Positions 1 to 9,060 of a stretch of 64,000 bases of DNA are shown one piece after another. Position 1 is the stretch's first letter, and each line of letters starts with the position of its first letter. Source of the DNA: Acidiphilium sp. PA (GTDB taxonomy: Bacteria; Pseudomonadota; Alphaproteobacteria; Acetobacterales; Acetobacteraceae); NCBI RefSeq assembly GCF_026191915.1, contig NZ_JAIMBY010000005.1, forward strand, positions 62,001 to 126,000, given 5' to 3'. A program made the position numbers and the translations under genes. The notes beneath the pieces were generated by a model. It had not been told where the DNA came from. It did no database searches and saw nothing but the letters and a program-made list of their open reading frames with translations.

Positions 1-1205
1 TGACGGTCCGGCGCTCGATCCGGCGGTTGCCACTGGTCGTCGGCATCGGCACGCTGGCGGCATCCGCCCTGGTTCTGATGCTGCCGGCGCTGCTGGGCCT
101 TGACCGCCAGAACTGGCCCCGCCCGCTGCCCGATCCGCTATTCGTCGCTGCATCGATCTGCTTTACCGGCTGCGGCGTGGCGACGCGGCTTGCGTTTCTG
201 CGACTGCGCAAATCCGGGCTGCTGAAGCGCCGGTTGCTGGTGATCGGGGCGGGCAAGCGCGCGTGTGATCTGATGTGGATGCTGCATAGCGAAGGTCGCA
301 ACCTTCATTACGAGGTCACCTTCGTGCACGATGCCGGGTTCGGCGTCATCGATCCGCGGCTGGACCACGACCCCAAGGTCCGGGTGATCCAGGCGCCCTC
401 GGGATTTCTGGATGCGGCCCGGCGGATCCGGGCGGATCAGATCGTGATTGCGCCGGACGAGCGGCGAGGCATGGCGCTCGACCGGCTGATCGACTGCAAA
501 ATGGCCGGCTACCCGATCTATCAGTATATGAGCTTTCTGGAGACCGAGATCCGCCGGATCGACATCAAGCGGCTCGATCTGTCCTGGCTGCTGTATTCGG
601 ACGGCTTCACCTACACCATGTTCGACCGCGTGCTGAAACGCGCGCTCGATGTTTCCGTCAGCCTCATCCTGCTTATCTGCGCCGCGCCGTTCCTGCTGCT
701 CGGCATCCTGGCGGTCTGGCTGCAGGATCGCGGGTCACCCTTCTATTCCCAGACAAGGGTGACCAAAGGGATGCGACATTTCAAGATTCTCAAACTGCGA
801 ACCATGCTGCTGAACGCCGAATCGGCGGGCGCGGTCTGGGCGGACGCCAAAGACCCAAGGATCACCCGGGTCGGCAATTTCCTGCGCCGCACCAGGATCG
901 ACGAGATTCCCCAATTATTCAACATTCTCCGGGGCGACATGTCATTCGTCGGGCCGCGGCCGGAACGCCCTGAATTCACCGCCAAATTGGCCGCCCAACT
1001 GCCGCTCTACAACGAACGGCACATCGTCAAGGCCGGGCTGACCGGTTGGGCGCAGATCAATTACCCCTATGGAGCCTCGCTCGACGACGCCCGCTCCAAG
1101 CTGAGCTACGATCTCTATTATGTGAAAAATGCCTCGATCGCGTTCGATCTGTTGATTATCCTCCAGACCCTGCGCGTCGTCCTCTGGCCGTCCGGGGTCC
1201 GCTAG
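1..1205 (+). CDS. Exopolysaccharide polyprenyl glycosylphosphotransferase, 5'-truncated
   Basis: Transfers a sugar-1-phosphate to the undecaprenyl phosphate carrier as the first step of exopolysaccharide repeat assembly, at the inner membrane. The frame is open to the window edge and the family is usually about 460 residues, so the N-terminus is missing; the TTG at 27 is not trusted as a start. Two hydrophobic segments open the fragment, then a nucleotide-binding-like region (VIGAGKRACDLMW), then one membrane helix before the bacterial sugar transferase domain. That domain shows FKILKLRTM, DEIPQLFNILRGDMSFVGPR, GLTGWAQINYPYGAS and YDLYYVKN. The GAVWADAKDPR and NYPYGAS stretches resemble the EpsB_2 subgroup found with PEP-CTERM systems. 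A PEP-CTERM protein lies at 45.3 kb, which supports this subgroup. Function is secure, subgroup is inference. Confidence 0.9.
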   Translation, partial: TVRRSIRRLPLVVGIGTLAASALVLMLPALLGLDRQNWPRPLPDPLFVAASICFTGCGVATRLAFLRLRKSGLLKRRLLVIGAGKRACDLMWMLHSEGRNLHYEVTFVHDAGFGVIDPRLDHDPKVRVIQAPSGFLDAARRIRADQIVIAPDERRGMALDRLIDCKMAGYPIYQYMSFLETEIRRIDIKRLDLSWLLYSDGFTYTMFDRVLKRALDVSVSLILLICAAPFLLLGILAVWLQDRGSPFYSQTRVTKGMRHFKILKLRTMLLNAESAGAVWADAKDPRITRVGNFLRRTRIDEIPQLFNILRGDMSFVGPRPERPEFTAKLAAQLPLYNERHIVKAGLTGWAQINYPYGASLDDARSKLSYDLYYVKNASIAFDLLIILQTLRVVLWPSGVR

Positions 1206-1277
1206 CGCCGCATCAGTACCGTTCGTATTTTGTTCTTGACTTGCGGTGCCGTTCCGATGATATCGTTTGAACATATC

Positions 1278-2375
1278 ATGAACATACGCACCACCATTCC
1301 CCGGCATACCGCATTCGAAAAGCGCGGCACCACGCTTGACCCTGCCAACCGGTTCGAGTCCAGCCGCCGTGATCCATTCGATGACGGGTGGGAAACCCTC
1401 GCCGAAGCGGAACCCGCCGCCCAGACGGTCCTGATCCGTGACGCCACCCGGTCGATCATCAGCCGTAGCGATAGCCCGGATCTCGGTTTCGACCGTGGGC
1501 TCAATCCCTACCGAGGCTGCGAACACGGCTGTATCTATTGCTACGCCAGGCCGACCCACGCCTATCTCGGCTTCTCGCCGGGCCTCGATTTTGAAACCAA
1601 ACTGATTTTCAAGCCGGATGCCGCATCACTCCTGGAACGGGAATTGTCGCGAAAATCCTATATCCCCTCCCCCATCGTGCTCGGCTCCAACACCGACCCG
1701 TATCAACCGGTCGAACGCCAGTTGAAACTGACCCGCGCGGTGCTCGAAGTCCTGGACCGTTTCAATCACCCGGTCAGCGTGATCACCAAATCCGCCGGCG
1801 TGCTGCGCGATGGCGATATTCTGCAACGCATGGCATCGCGCAATCTCGCGCGGGTGCATCTTTCGATCACCACGCTCGATCCGCAACTCGCCCGCGCCAT
1901 GGAACCCCGCGCAGCCAGCCCGGCCCGGCGGCTGGTCGCCGTAGCCGGGTTGGCGAGAGCCGGCATTCCCGTCGGCGTCCTCGCCGCCCCCATGATCCCC
2001 GGGCTGAACGACGCCGAACTCGAAGCCATCCTCGAAGCATCCGCCGCCGCCGGCGCCACCTCCACCAACGCGATCCTGCTGCGCCTGCCCCACGAAGTCG
2101 GCGCGCTGTTCGAACAGTGGCTCAACCGCACCATGCCGGACCGGGCCGCCCGCATCCTGAGCCTGATCCGCCAGACCCGCGGCGGCGCGCTCAATGACCC
2201 CAATTTCAACAGCCGTTTCAAAGGAACCGGCCCCTACGCCGATCTGCTCACCGCACGATTCAAGCGCGCCGCCCGACGGTTCAACCTCAGCGAAACGCCG
2301 CCCGCGCTCGACTGCACGCGCTTCGCCCGTCCCGTCCCCACTCAGGGCCCAGGCACACAGATGTCATTGTTCTGA
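1278..2375 (+). CDS. PA0069-family radical SAM protein
   Basis: Predicted 4Fe-4S, S-adenosylmethionine-dependent radical enzyme of the SplB-like/PA0069 family; its substrate is unknown. The iron-sulfur motif is Cys81-x3-Cys85-x2-Cys88 (GCEHGCIYCYARP), followed by LGSNTDPYQPVE, typical of this family. I chose the ATG at 1278 over the upstream start at 1230 because the family begins close to an RGTTLDPANRFE-like motif and the extra 16 residues look like leader sequence. Length is 365 residues, normal for the family. It is monocistronic, 72 nt after the sugar transferase, and converges on the permease gene. Confidence 0.88.
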   Translation: MNIRTTIPRHTAFEKRGTTLDPANRFESSRRDPFDDGWETLAEAEPAAQTVLIRDATRSIISRSDSPDLGFDRGLNPYRGCEHGCIYCYARPTHAYLGFSPGLDFETKLIFKPDAASLLERELSRKSYIPSPIVLGSNTDPYQPVERQLKLTRAVLEVLDRFNHPVSVITKSAGVLRDGDILQRMASRNLARVHLSITTLDPQLARAMEPRAASPARRLVAVAGLARAGIPVGVLAAPMIPGLNDAELEAILEASAAAGATSTNAILLRLPHEVGALFEQWLNRTMPDRAARILSLIRQTRGGALNDPNFNSRFKGTGPYADLLTARFKRAARRFNLSETPPALDCTRFARPVPTQGPGTQMSLF

Positions 2376-2437
2376 TCGGGCAGACTCACGTCGGTTTCGA
2401 AACGAGCCGGAAGCGTCACGCCCCCGGCTCTGCCCGA
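2376..2437. terminator. Inverted repeat between convergent genes
   Basis: TCGGGCAGA (2376-2384) is perfectly complementary to TCTGCCCGA (2429-2437), with a second overlapping pair GAGCCGG (2404-2410)/CCGGCTC (2424-2430). It fills the 76-bp gap between the convergent radical SAM and permease genes. There is no clear T-tract, so a transcription-ending role is likely only by position. Confidence 0.4.
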
Positions 2438-2451
2438 ACAGCAATACCACG

Positions 2452-3819
2452 TCACGACGCCGTGGCGGGCGCCGCCGTGGCGCGCGCCGGGCGAAAGAAA
2501 ACGATCCCGGCGACCAGCCCGCCAATCCCGACCAGATTGGTCACGAGGTTGAATGTGGTAATGGCATAGAGGCCCATGGCGAACAGAAAAATGGCGCTGA
2601 GCGCCGGAAACAGGCACAGACCGACCCATAGCGCGATCGACTCACGATAAACATCGCGCATCACCCAGGCCGCCACGAGCCCGGCAAGACCATAGTAATA
2701 GGCCACCTGAATTCCGATGGCATTGACCGAGTCGGTAATGATCGCGTTGATCGAGGGCATCAGGGACGAGACCCACAGCACGACGAGGCCGACGCCGATC
2801 AGCAGATACATCGCACGCACCGGCGTTTCCGTGCGTTCGTCGACCATGCCGAAGTGCCGCGCCAGCGCGCCGTCGCGGCCCATGGCAAACAGGGTGCGCG
2901 AGAACTGCAGCATGGTCGTCTCGAGCGTCGCGATGGACGACAGGATCACCGCGATCGAGGCAATCAAGCCGCCGGTCCGCCCCAGGCCCGAGGCGACGGC
3001 AATGTTGTAGATGATATTGTCGCTGTATCCCTGCGCCGCCTTGGTCGTGAACAGCAGCAGCGCGGCGAGGGTGAAGGCCACATAATAGGTGATGGTGACG
3101 AACACGCTACCGAACCCGCCGTTGCCGGCGTTGACCTCGGCATCCTTGGTTTCTTCGGCAAGGTTGGCTGTCACGTCCCACCCCCAATAGAAAAAAACCA
3201 CGACCAGAGCGGTCGCGGCGAACCCGCCGGCAGTATAGTGAAACCCGAACCACGACCACGAAAACGGATTGACCGCGCCGTGGGCCGCAACATGAACGAA
3301 CGCGGCGATCGCCACGACCGCCAGGATAACCAGTTCAATCGTACTCATCACCAGCTGGATCTTGCTGGTCAGCTTGATCCCGGCGATCAACACGACGGCG
3401 ATCAGCAGAAACCACAGCGTTGCGACGCTGGTGGTGGCGAGCACGCTCTTGGTCAGCGCCGGCGCGATGAAGTTCAACGTGGAGGTCGCAATCGGCAGGC
3501 TGCCGGTGACCATGAACACCATCGAAGCGACCAGCAGCGCCCAGCCCGAAAAGAAGCCGAAGAAGCGACCGAACACGCGGGTGGTCCATTCATAGGCGGC
3601 CCCGGCATTGGCCATTCGCCTGGTCAGCGCCTTGTAGGCGACCGCGATGCCCAGCATGGGCACCGCAAAGATGATCAGGCTGCCCGGCGACAAAAATCCG
3701 GCCGTGCCGATCAGCGCCGCGGTGGTCACGGCGATGGTATAGCCCGGCGCGCTGCCGGCGATACCCATGACAATCGACTCGATAAACGACAGTGAATTCG
3801 CTCTCAACTCCGTTCGCAT
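2452..3819 (-). CDS. APC-superfamily amino acid/polyamine permease
   Basis: Secondary transporter of the amino acid-polyamine-organocation superfamily in the inner membrane, 455 residues, with about 12 hydrophobic segments. The first segment carries GIAGSAPGYTIAVTTAAL, the unwound TM1 signature of the superfamily. An AGGAG ribosome binding site precedes the ATG. It sits just downstream of a glutamine synthetase-like ligase and an aminotransferase on the same strand, so putrescine, another amine or an amino acid is the probable substrate (PuuP-like role). The substrate cannot be read from sequence. Confidence 0.85.
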   Translation of the reverse strand: MRTELRANSLSFIESIVMGIAGSAPGYTIAVTTAALIGTAGFLSPGSLIIFAVPMLGIAVAYKALTRRMANAGAAYEWTTRVFGRFFGFFSGWALLVASMVFMVTGSLPIATSTLNFIAPALTKSVLATTSVATLWFLLIAVVLIAGIKLTSKIQLVMSTIELVILAVVAIAAFVHVAAHGAVNPFSWSWFGFHYTAGGFAATALVVVFFYWGWDVTANLAEETKDAEVNAGNGGFGSVFVTITYYVAFTLAALLLFTTKAAQGYSDNIIYNIAVASGLGRTGGLIASIAVILSSIATLETTMLQFSRTLFAMGRDGALARHFGMVDERTETPVRAMYLLIGVGLVVLWVSSLMPSINAIITDSVNAIGIQVAYYYGLAGLVAAWVMRDVYRESIALWVGLCLFPALSAIFLFAMGLYAITTFNLVTNLVGIGGLVAGIVFFRPARATAAPATAS

Positions 3820-3899
3820 CGTTGCTCTCCTGTACGGTTGAAGTCCCTGGCGTCGTTCTGGTTTCTTGTTATGTCATGTCGCGATGATGCCCGGCATCG

Positions 3900-5273
3900 T
3901 CAGGCATTTTTCAGATAGGCATCGTACTCCACGTCCGAAATACGCCGGCGGAACTCATCGATCTCCTGGCGTTTGCAGGCGGCGAAGATGGCCTGGAACG
4001 CGGCACCGAAAATCGCGGCGCTGCGTGCCGATCCGGCAAAGCGATCCGTCGCGGCACTCCAGGCGATCGGCAAGCGCGGCGCCGCCGCGCCGGTCTTGTC
4101 GCCGATCGATTCCGGTCCGGGGTCGGCCCGATCGGCAATGCCATCGAGCATGGCGCCAAGCATCCCGGCGAAGGCGAGATACGGGTTGCAATCGGCACCG
4201 GCAACGCGGTGCTCAATCCGGGCGGCGCGGGGCTCGGCATTGATCACACGAACAGCCGAAAGCCGGTTGTCATGACCCCAATCGCCAAATACGGGCGCGT
4301 GCGTACCCGGCGCGAAGCGGCGGAACGAATTGGCGTGGGGGGCGAGCACCAGCATGGTATCGGGCATCGCCGCCACCAGCCCGCCGAGCGCATGATACAG
4401 TACCTGGCTGGGCTTTTGCGCATCGCCGGTAAAGATATTGACCCCGTTCCGATCGAGCACCGACATATGAACATGCATGCCGCTGCCCGCCCAGTTGCCG
4501 AAGGGTTTCGCCATGAACGTCGCGGCAAGCCCGTGTTTGCGGGCAATCTGCTTGACCGCGCGCTTGAACAGCACCGCATCGTCGGCGATGCGCATGGCAT
4601 CCGGCGCATAGCGCAGTGTAACTTCGAACTGGCCCGGCCCGTTTTCGCTGATCAACGTGTCGAGCGCGATGTCTTGGGCAGCGGCGGCGCGCAGCAGATC
4701 GCGCAGGATGGGCTCATAATCGTGGATCTCCCACAGCCCCATCGTGTCAGTCTGCCAGCCGCGCCACGCACTCTCATCGGCGCCGCGCGGGGCGATGCGC
4801 TGGCCACCGGTGCGGTTGGGATCGACCAGATAGAACTCGAGCTCAACCCCGACCGACGGCGTCAGCCCCTGTGCCGCGTAACGGTCGAGCACCCGGGCCA
4901 GAACACCGCGCGGATCGGCGTAGAACAGCGAGCCATCGGCCTCCCGCATGGTCAGCAGCGCCTGGCTCGCGTGCCCTTCGGCCCATTGCATGCGCGTGAC
5001 GCTGTGCGGCACGGCGACGCAGATACCGTCAGGATCGCCGGTATCGAAAGCGATGCCGCCCTCGACGATGTCACGACCCCAGATGTCGAGCAGATAGGCC
5101 GAGCGCGGGATCGCGATACCCTCGCCTAACAGCGCGGCCGCCTTGTCGCGCTGCAGCCATTTGCCACGCGGCACGCCGTTCACATCGATAATGAAGGCCT
5201 CGATCAACTCGCTCTGCCCCAGCAGCGCGAGCCTGTCTTCACGCGATGACACGGTATCCATGGCGGCCGTCAC
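3900..5273 (-). CDS. Glutamine synthetase-family ligase (gamma-glutamylpolyamine synthetase-like)
   Basis: ATP-dependent ligase of the glutamine synthetase fold, 457 residues. The family members found in polyamine loci join glutamate to putrescine or another amine (PuuA/SpuI type). An N-terminal beta-grasp region (IIDVNGVPRGKWL) is followed by the catalytic domain with GVELEFYLV (metal-binding Glu144/Glu146), GMHVHMSVLD and RIEHRVAGADCNPYLA. The start is a GTG at 5273 that overlaps the aminotransferase stop by 4 nt (GTGA); an ATG at 5261 is an alternative. The overlap shows translational coupling with the aminotransferase. A second paralogue lies at 13.1 kb. Amine specificity is inferred from context. 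Confidence 0.87.
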   Translation of the reverse strand: MTAAMDTVSSREDRLALLGQSELIEAFIIDVNGVPRGKWLQRDKAAALLGEGIAIPRSAYLLDIWGRDIVEGGIAFDTGDPDGICVAVPHSVTRMQWAEGHASQALLTMREADGSLFYADPRGVLARVLDRYAAQGLTPSVGVELEFYLVDPNRTGGQRIAPRGADESAWRGWQTDTMGLWEIHDYEPILRDLLRAAAAQDIALDTLISENGPGQFEVTLRYAPDAMRIADDAVLFKRAVKQIARKHGLAATFMAKPFGNWAGSGMHVHMSVLDRNGVNIFTGDAQKPSQVLYHALGGLVAAMPDTMLVLAPHANSFRRFAPGTHAPVFGDWGHDNRLSAVRVINAEPRAARIEHRVAGADCNPYLAFAGMLGAMLDGIADRADPGPESIGDKTGAAAPRLPIAWSAATDRFAGSARSAAIFGAAFQAIFAACKRQEIDEFRRRISDVEYDAYLKNA

Positions 5274-6661
5274 AGGATTTCGGAACGAACATCGGCCTGG
5301 GTCGCCATGATGGCGGTCGTCGCCCGATCGACCAGATCGTCCATCTCGGCATCCGTGATGGTCAGCGGCGGCGAGAACACCATGGTATCACGCACCGCAC
5401 GCATCACCAGATTGTTGGAAAAACAATGATCGCGGCAAAGCGCGCCCACGCGGCCGCGCTTCTCGAAGAACCGCCGTGTACGCCGATCCGCGGTGAGCTC
5501 GATCGCGCCGATCAGCCCGGTGCCGCGAATTTCACCGACGATCGGCTGCTCACCGAGCGCCGCAGCAAGCTTGGCGCGCAATTTGACGCCGCTGGCTTCG
5601 GCGCGCGCGGCAAGCTGCTCGGACTCCAGAATATCGAGGTTGGCAAGTGCCACCGCGCAGGCAACCGGATGACCCGAATAGGTGAACCCGTGATAGAATT
5701 CGCCCGTCTCATTGATCAGCACATCCGCCACACGGTCCCCCACAAGAACCGCGGAGAGCGGAATGTAACCCGAGGTGATGCCTTTCGCGAGCGTCATGAG
5801 GTCGGGCGCGATGCCGAAGGTTTCGCTGCCGAACATGCGCCCGGTGCGGCCGAAACCGCAGATCACCTCATCGGCGATCAGCAGAATATCATGCGCGCGG
5901 CAGATCCGCTGAACTTCCGGCCAATAGGTCTCGGGCGGGATAATGACGCCCCCAGCCCCCTGGATCGGCTCGCCGATGAACGCGGCGACATTCTCGGCCC
6001 CGATCTCGCGGATCTTGTCCTCCACCTGGCGCGCCGCATACAGACCAAACGCCTCCGGGCTCATCTGGCTGCCATACCCATACCAATAGGGCGGCATGAC
6101 ATGTGCGAAATCCGGCAGCGCCGCACCCTGGCGATGCATGTCGACCATGCCCCCCGCCGCCGCACCCAGCGTGGTCGAACCATGGTAGCCGAATTCGCGG
6201 CCAATGATAACGCGCTTGGACGGCTGTCCCCTGGTGATCCAGAAGGTGCGGGCCATGCGAAGCGCGGTGTCCACCGCCTCCGAACCCGAACAGGCGAAAA
6301 AAGCATGATTGAGATCGCCGGGCGCCATCGCCGTCAGACGTTCGGCCAGGCTGATGACCGGCCGGGTCGCGGTTTTGAAAAACGTATTGTAGAACGGCAG
6401 GGTTTTCATCTGCGCCGCCGCCGCATCGACCAGTTCATGACGGCCGTAGCCGACCGCCACACACCACAGCCCGGCCATGCCATCGAGAATGCGATTGCCC
6501 GCATCATCGGTCAGATAAACGCCCTCGGCGCCGGTGATGATGCGGATTTTGCCCTCATGGAGGGATTTATGGTCGGAAAACGGATGAAGATGATGCGCGG
6601 AATCGGCCGCCTGCCAGTTGAAATCACTGTCCAGAACGGTAGCGACGGGATGATCGAGCAT
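5270..6661 (-). CDS. Class III PLP aminotransferase (putrescine:pyruvate aminotransferase-like)
   Basis: Pyridoxal-phosphate enzyme, 463 residues, of the omega-aminotransferase family that includes putrescine-pyruvate and beta-alanine-pyruvate aminotransferases. Visible signatures are GMAGLWCVAVGYG, ACSGSEAVDTALRMA (phosphate binding), ILLIADEVICGFGRTG (PLP-ring Asp) and LAKGITSGYIPLSAV (Schiff-base Lys). It is the first gene of a minus-strand group with the ligase, its stop overlapping the ligase start. It would deaminate putrescine or a related amine to the aldehyde while forming alanine, which the alanine dehydrogenase encoded at 7.6-8.7 kb could reoxidise; that link is inference. Confidence 0.88.
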   Translation of the reverse strand: MLDHPVATVLDSDFNWQAADSAHHLHPFSDHKSLHEGKIRIITGAEGVYLTDDAGNRILDGMAGLWCVAVGYGRHELVDAAAAQMKTLPFYNTFFKTATRPVISLAERLTAMAPGDLNHAFFACSGSEAVDTALRMARTFWITRGQPSKRVIIGREFGYHGSTTLGAAAGGMVDMHRQGAALPDFAHVMPPYWYGYGSQMSPEAFGLYAARQVEDKIREIGAENVAAFIGEPIQGAGGVIIPPETYWPEVQRICRAHDILLIADEVICGFGRTGRMFGSETFGIAPDLMTLAKGITSGYIPLSAVLVGDRVADVLINETGEFYHGFTYSGHPVACAVALANLDILESEQLAARAEASGVKLRAKLAAALGEQPIVGEIRGTGLIGAIELTADRRTRRFFEKRGRVGALCRDHCFSNNLVMRAVRDTMVFSPPLTITDAEMDDLVDRATTAIMATQADVRSEIL

Positions 6662-6880
6662 GAAATAACTCCGATGTTAGAGCAGAACAAGCGGCATGAC
6701 GGCCGCCGGGCCAAAACGATCAGGAGCGATGCGGGCTGTAGCCGATGCGCGCGCAAAGCCGAAGAAGCTCAGCATGCGCGTTGCGGTCATATTTGTTCGG
6801 AAAACACAGCATTATTACCGTTTTATCAACATATCGGTTCTGGTTCAAGCAATTTCGTATTGAAGGCAAAGCAATCGCTG
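6662..6880. other. Intergenic region upstream of the aminotransferase
   Basis: The gap between the aminotransferase start and the PuuR-like gene is 361 bp. This part is unusually AT-rich for the window between about 6780 and 6870 and probably holds the promoter of the aminotransferase-ligase-permease group. No operator or RNA structure could be defined. The remainder is repeat copy A. Confidence 0.35.
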
Positions 6881-6995
6881 CTTTTTTGAAAAAAAGAAAC
6901 AAAAAACTGTCTCTGAACTGGGGCTCAGGCGTTTGAACCGGCACAGGCACAGATCAACAACGTTTTTTTGCTTCTTTTTTGTTCACAAAAAAGAC
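6881..6995. repeat. AT-rich multi-palindrome repeat, copy A (full length)
   Basis: Two short hairpins flank a larger interrupted palindrome. The left one is CTTTTTT-g-AAAAAAAG at 6881. The right one has a CTTCTTTTTT arm at 6971-6980, loop GTTC, and an A-rich return arm. Between them lie AAAAAACT near 6900 and the partner AACGTTTTTTTG at 6960, enclosing a GC-rich centre with CTGGGGCTCAGGCG. It lies 27 nt beyond the stop codon of the PuuR-like gene. The same unit recurs eight more times in the window. Confidence 0.8.
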
Positions 6996-7022
6996 GTGCT
7001 TGCCGTCTCCACCCCTCGCTTT

Positions 7023-7613
7023 TCAAAAACTGGGCGGCGTATTCGCGCTGATCACTTCGCATAATTCATCGAACGGATTGCGAAACCGGTGCGGAATGCG
7101 GCTTTTGAAGTAATAGGCATCGCCCGCGCCAAGCGCCTGTTCCTGATCCCCCACCGTCACCAGCAGCCGGCCACGCACGATCACGCCCGCTTCCTCGCCA
7201 TCGTGGCGCAGCATCGCTTCGCCGGTATCGGCACCGGGCCGGTAGGTTTCGTGCAGCATCTGCAGCGCGCGTTCCTTGAGCCGGCGCCCGACCATCCGAA
7301 ACGAGATCCGATCCTCGAACGCAATTTCAGTCAGATCCGACGCCCGGAAAAACACGTCCTCCGGCGCCGCCAGATCGATCGTGAAAAATTCGGCAAGCGA
7401 CATCGGGATCCCGTCGAGGATCTTCTTGAGCGACGAAATCGAGGGGCTGACCCGCGCCTGTTCGATCAGCGAAATCGCCCCGTTGGTCACGCCGGCGCGG
7501 CGGGCGAGTTCGCGCTGCGTCAGGCCGAACACCTGACGCATTCGTTTCAGCCGCGCCCCCACCCCAACGTCCTCCGGCCCGCCATCCATCGGACCCTCGC
7601 TGCGAGCGTCCAC
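7023..7613 (-). CDS. puuR: XRE-family regulator with cupin domain (PuuR-like)
   Basis: Transcription factor of 196 residues. An N-terminal helix-turn-helix (LTQRELARRAGVTNGAISLIE, about residues 31-51) is followed by a C-terminal cupin_2 sensor domain with GEEAGVIVRGRLLVTVG and PHRFRNPF. This domain order is that of PuuR, the repressor of putrescine utilisation in enterobacteria. It starts with GTG 7 nt after the alanine dehydrogenase stop, so the two are cotranscribed; an ATG at 7589 is an alternative. Likely targets are the divergent ald/pot region and the aminotransferase promoter. Effector and sites are inferred from family and location. Confidence 0.82.
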   Translation of the reverse strand: MDARSEGPMDGGPEDVGVGARLKRMRQVFGLTQRELARRAGVTNGAISLIEQARVSPSISSLKKILDGIPMSLAEFFTIDLAAPEDVFFRASDLTEIAFEDRISFRMVGRRLKERALQMLHETYRPGADTGEAMLRHDGEEAGVIVRGRLLVTVGDQEQALGAGDAYYFKSRIPHRFRNPFDELCEVISANTPPSF

Positions 7614-7620
7614 GTCCCGA

Positions 7621-8742
7621 TCAGGCCGCCGCGAGCACGAGATCAGCCGTCAGAACCGCTTCGCCCAGCGCGCTCGCCACCGCGGGATGCACGATGCGGC
7701 CCTCGGCGACGTTCAGCCCCGCGCGCAGATGCGGATCGCTGCGCAGCGCCGCCTTCCAGCCATGATCGGCCAGTTTCAGCGTGTACGGCAGCGTCGCCTG
7801 GGCGAGCGCGAAGGTCGAGGTGCGCGGCACCGCACCAGGCATGTTGGCGACGCAGTAATGCACGATGCCATCGACGATATAGGTCGGATCATCATGCGTG
7901 GTGGGCCTGCTGGTCTCGAAACAACCGCCCTGGTCGATCGCGACATCGACCAGCACGGCCCCCCGCCGCATCTGGCCGAGCATCGCGCGCGTCACCAGTT
8001 TCGGCGCGGATGCACCGGGCACGAGCACGGCGCCGATCACGAGATCGGCGTGGAACACCGCCTCCTCGATCGCCTCGGCCGTGGCAAACAGGGTTTTCAG
8101 GTGCGGCCCATACAGATCATCGAGTTGCGCAAGCCGGCCGATCGATTGATCGATGATGGTGACATCCGCCCCCATGCCCAAAGCGATGCGCGCGGCATTG
8201 GTGCCCACCACGCCGCCGCCAAGCACCACGACCCGCGCGGGCGGCACGCCGGGCACGCCGGCCAGCAGCACGCCGAGCCCGCCATTGGCCTTTTGCAACG
8301 AAACCGCGCCCACCTGCACCGCCATGCGCCCGGCAACTTCGCTCATCGGCGCCAGCAGCGGCAGCCGGCCGCGTTCATCGGTGACGGTCTCATAGGCGAT
8401 CGCAACGACCCCGGCCTGCATCAGCAGCCTGGCCTGATCGGGGTCGGGCGCGAGATGAAGATAGGTGAACAGAATCTGGCCCGCGCGCAATTGCTTGCAT
8501 TCGGCCGGCTGCGGCTCCTTGACCTTCACGATCATTTCGGCCCGCGCGAACACGGTGGCGGCATCCGGCACGATCTCGGCACCCGCCCTGCCATAGGCGG
8601 CGTCGTCCATGCCGATGCCCTCGCCCGCGCCGGTTTCGATCAGGATCTGATGACCATGCGTGCGGAGCTCGCGCACCGAGGCAGGCGTCAGGCCGACCCG
8701 GTATTCGTGATTCTTGATTTCCTTCGGAACGCCGATCAACAT
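7621..8742 (-). CDS. ald: Alanine dehydrogenase
   Basis: Catalyses the NAD-dependent interconversion of L-alanine with pyruvate plus ammonia in the cytoplasm. The 373-residue protein is the normal size. It begins with the family signature [18 protein letters not shown], has VKVKEPQ (substrate-binding Lys) and [10 protein letters not shown] (catalytic His), and a Rossmann motif [17 protein letters not shown]. It is first in an operon with the PuuR-like gene and divergent from the Pot transporter operon. Placed in an amine catabolic island, it would recycle the alanine formed by pyruvate-dependent transamination. Confidence 0.95.
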   Translation of the reverse strand: MLIGVPKEIKNHEYRVGLTPASVRELRTHGHQILIETGAGEGIGMDDAAYGRAGAEIVPDAATVFARAEMIVKVKEPQPAECKQLRAGQILFTYLHLAPDPDQARLLMQAGVVAIAYETVTDERGRLPLLAPMSEVAGRMAVQVGAVSLQKANGGLGVLLAGVPGVPPARVVVLGGGVVGTNAARIALGMGADVTIIDQSIGRLAQLDDLYGPHLKTLFATAEAIEEAVFHADLVIGAVLVPGASAPKLVTRAMLGQMRRGAVLVDVAIDQGGCFETSRPTTHDDPTYIVDGIVHYCVANMPGAVPRTSTFALAQATLPYTLKLADHGWKAALRSDPHLRAGLNVAEGRIVHPAVASALGEAVLTADLVLAAA

Positions 8743-9060
8743 GAAACACTCTCCTCCTGGCCAGGACGCCGTTTAGAATAATCAACAGCTTTACTCATGC
8801 CGGCACGACCGCGCAATATCATTTCGTCCATCGGACGGCGTGAGGCGCGCCAGCACGGCGATCACAAAACGATCATTCACACCTCGTTGATTATTCTTGA
8901 CGATGCGAAAAACTTTGGCGATGGTCACGAACAGGGAGCGACCTCAGCACGAGAACAGCGCCACCGGCCGGCGAGGCACGGCGTGTGGCCGGGGAGATTT
9001 GATGCGCGTGCCACTTGACCCGAATCAGCCGGCGCGGATCCGAAACCAGCGCGATCCCGC
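8743..9060. promoter_or_regulatory. Divergent control region between ald and the pot operon
   Basis: This 318-bp non-coding region separates the divergent ald-puuR and pot operons. It contains a perfect 12-bp inverted pair, AGAATAATCAAC (8775-8786) and GTTGATTATTCT (8886-8897), 99 bp apart and in an AT-richer stretch. Paired copies flanking a divergent promoter are what is expected of a shared repressor, and the PuuR-like protein encoded next door is the obvious candidate. CTCCTCC just upstream of ald gives a GGAGGAG ribosome binding site on the minus strand. Confidence 0.5.

Noticed and set aside
5246-6889. 547-residue frame opposite the aminotransferase
   Set aside because: Mirror of a conserved gene, with Arg/His/Gln bias and no recognisable domain.
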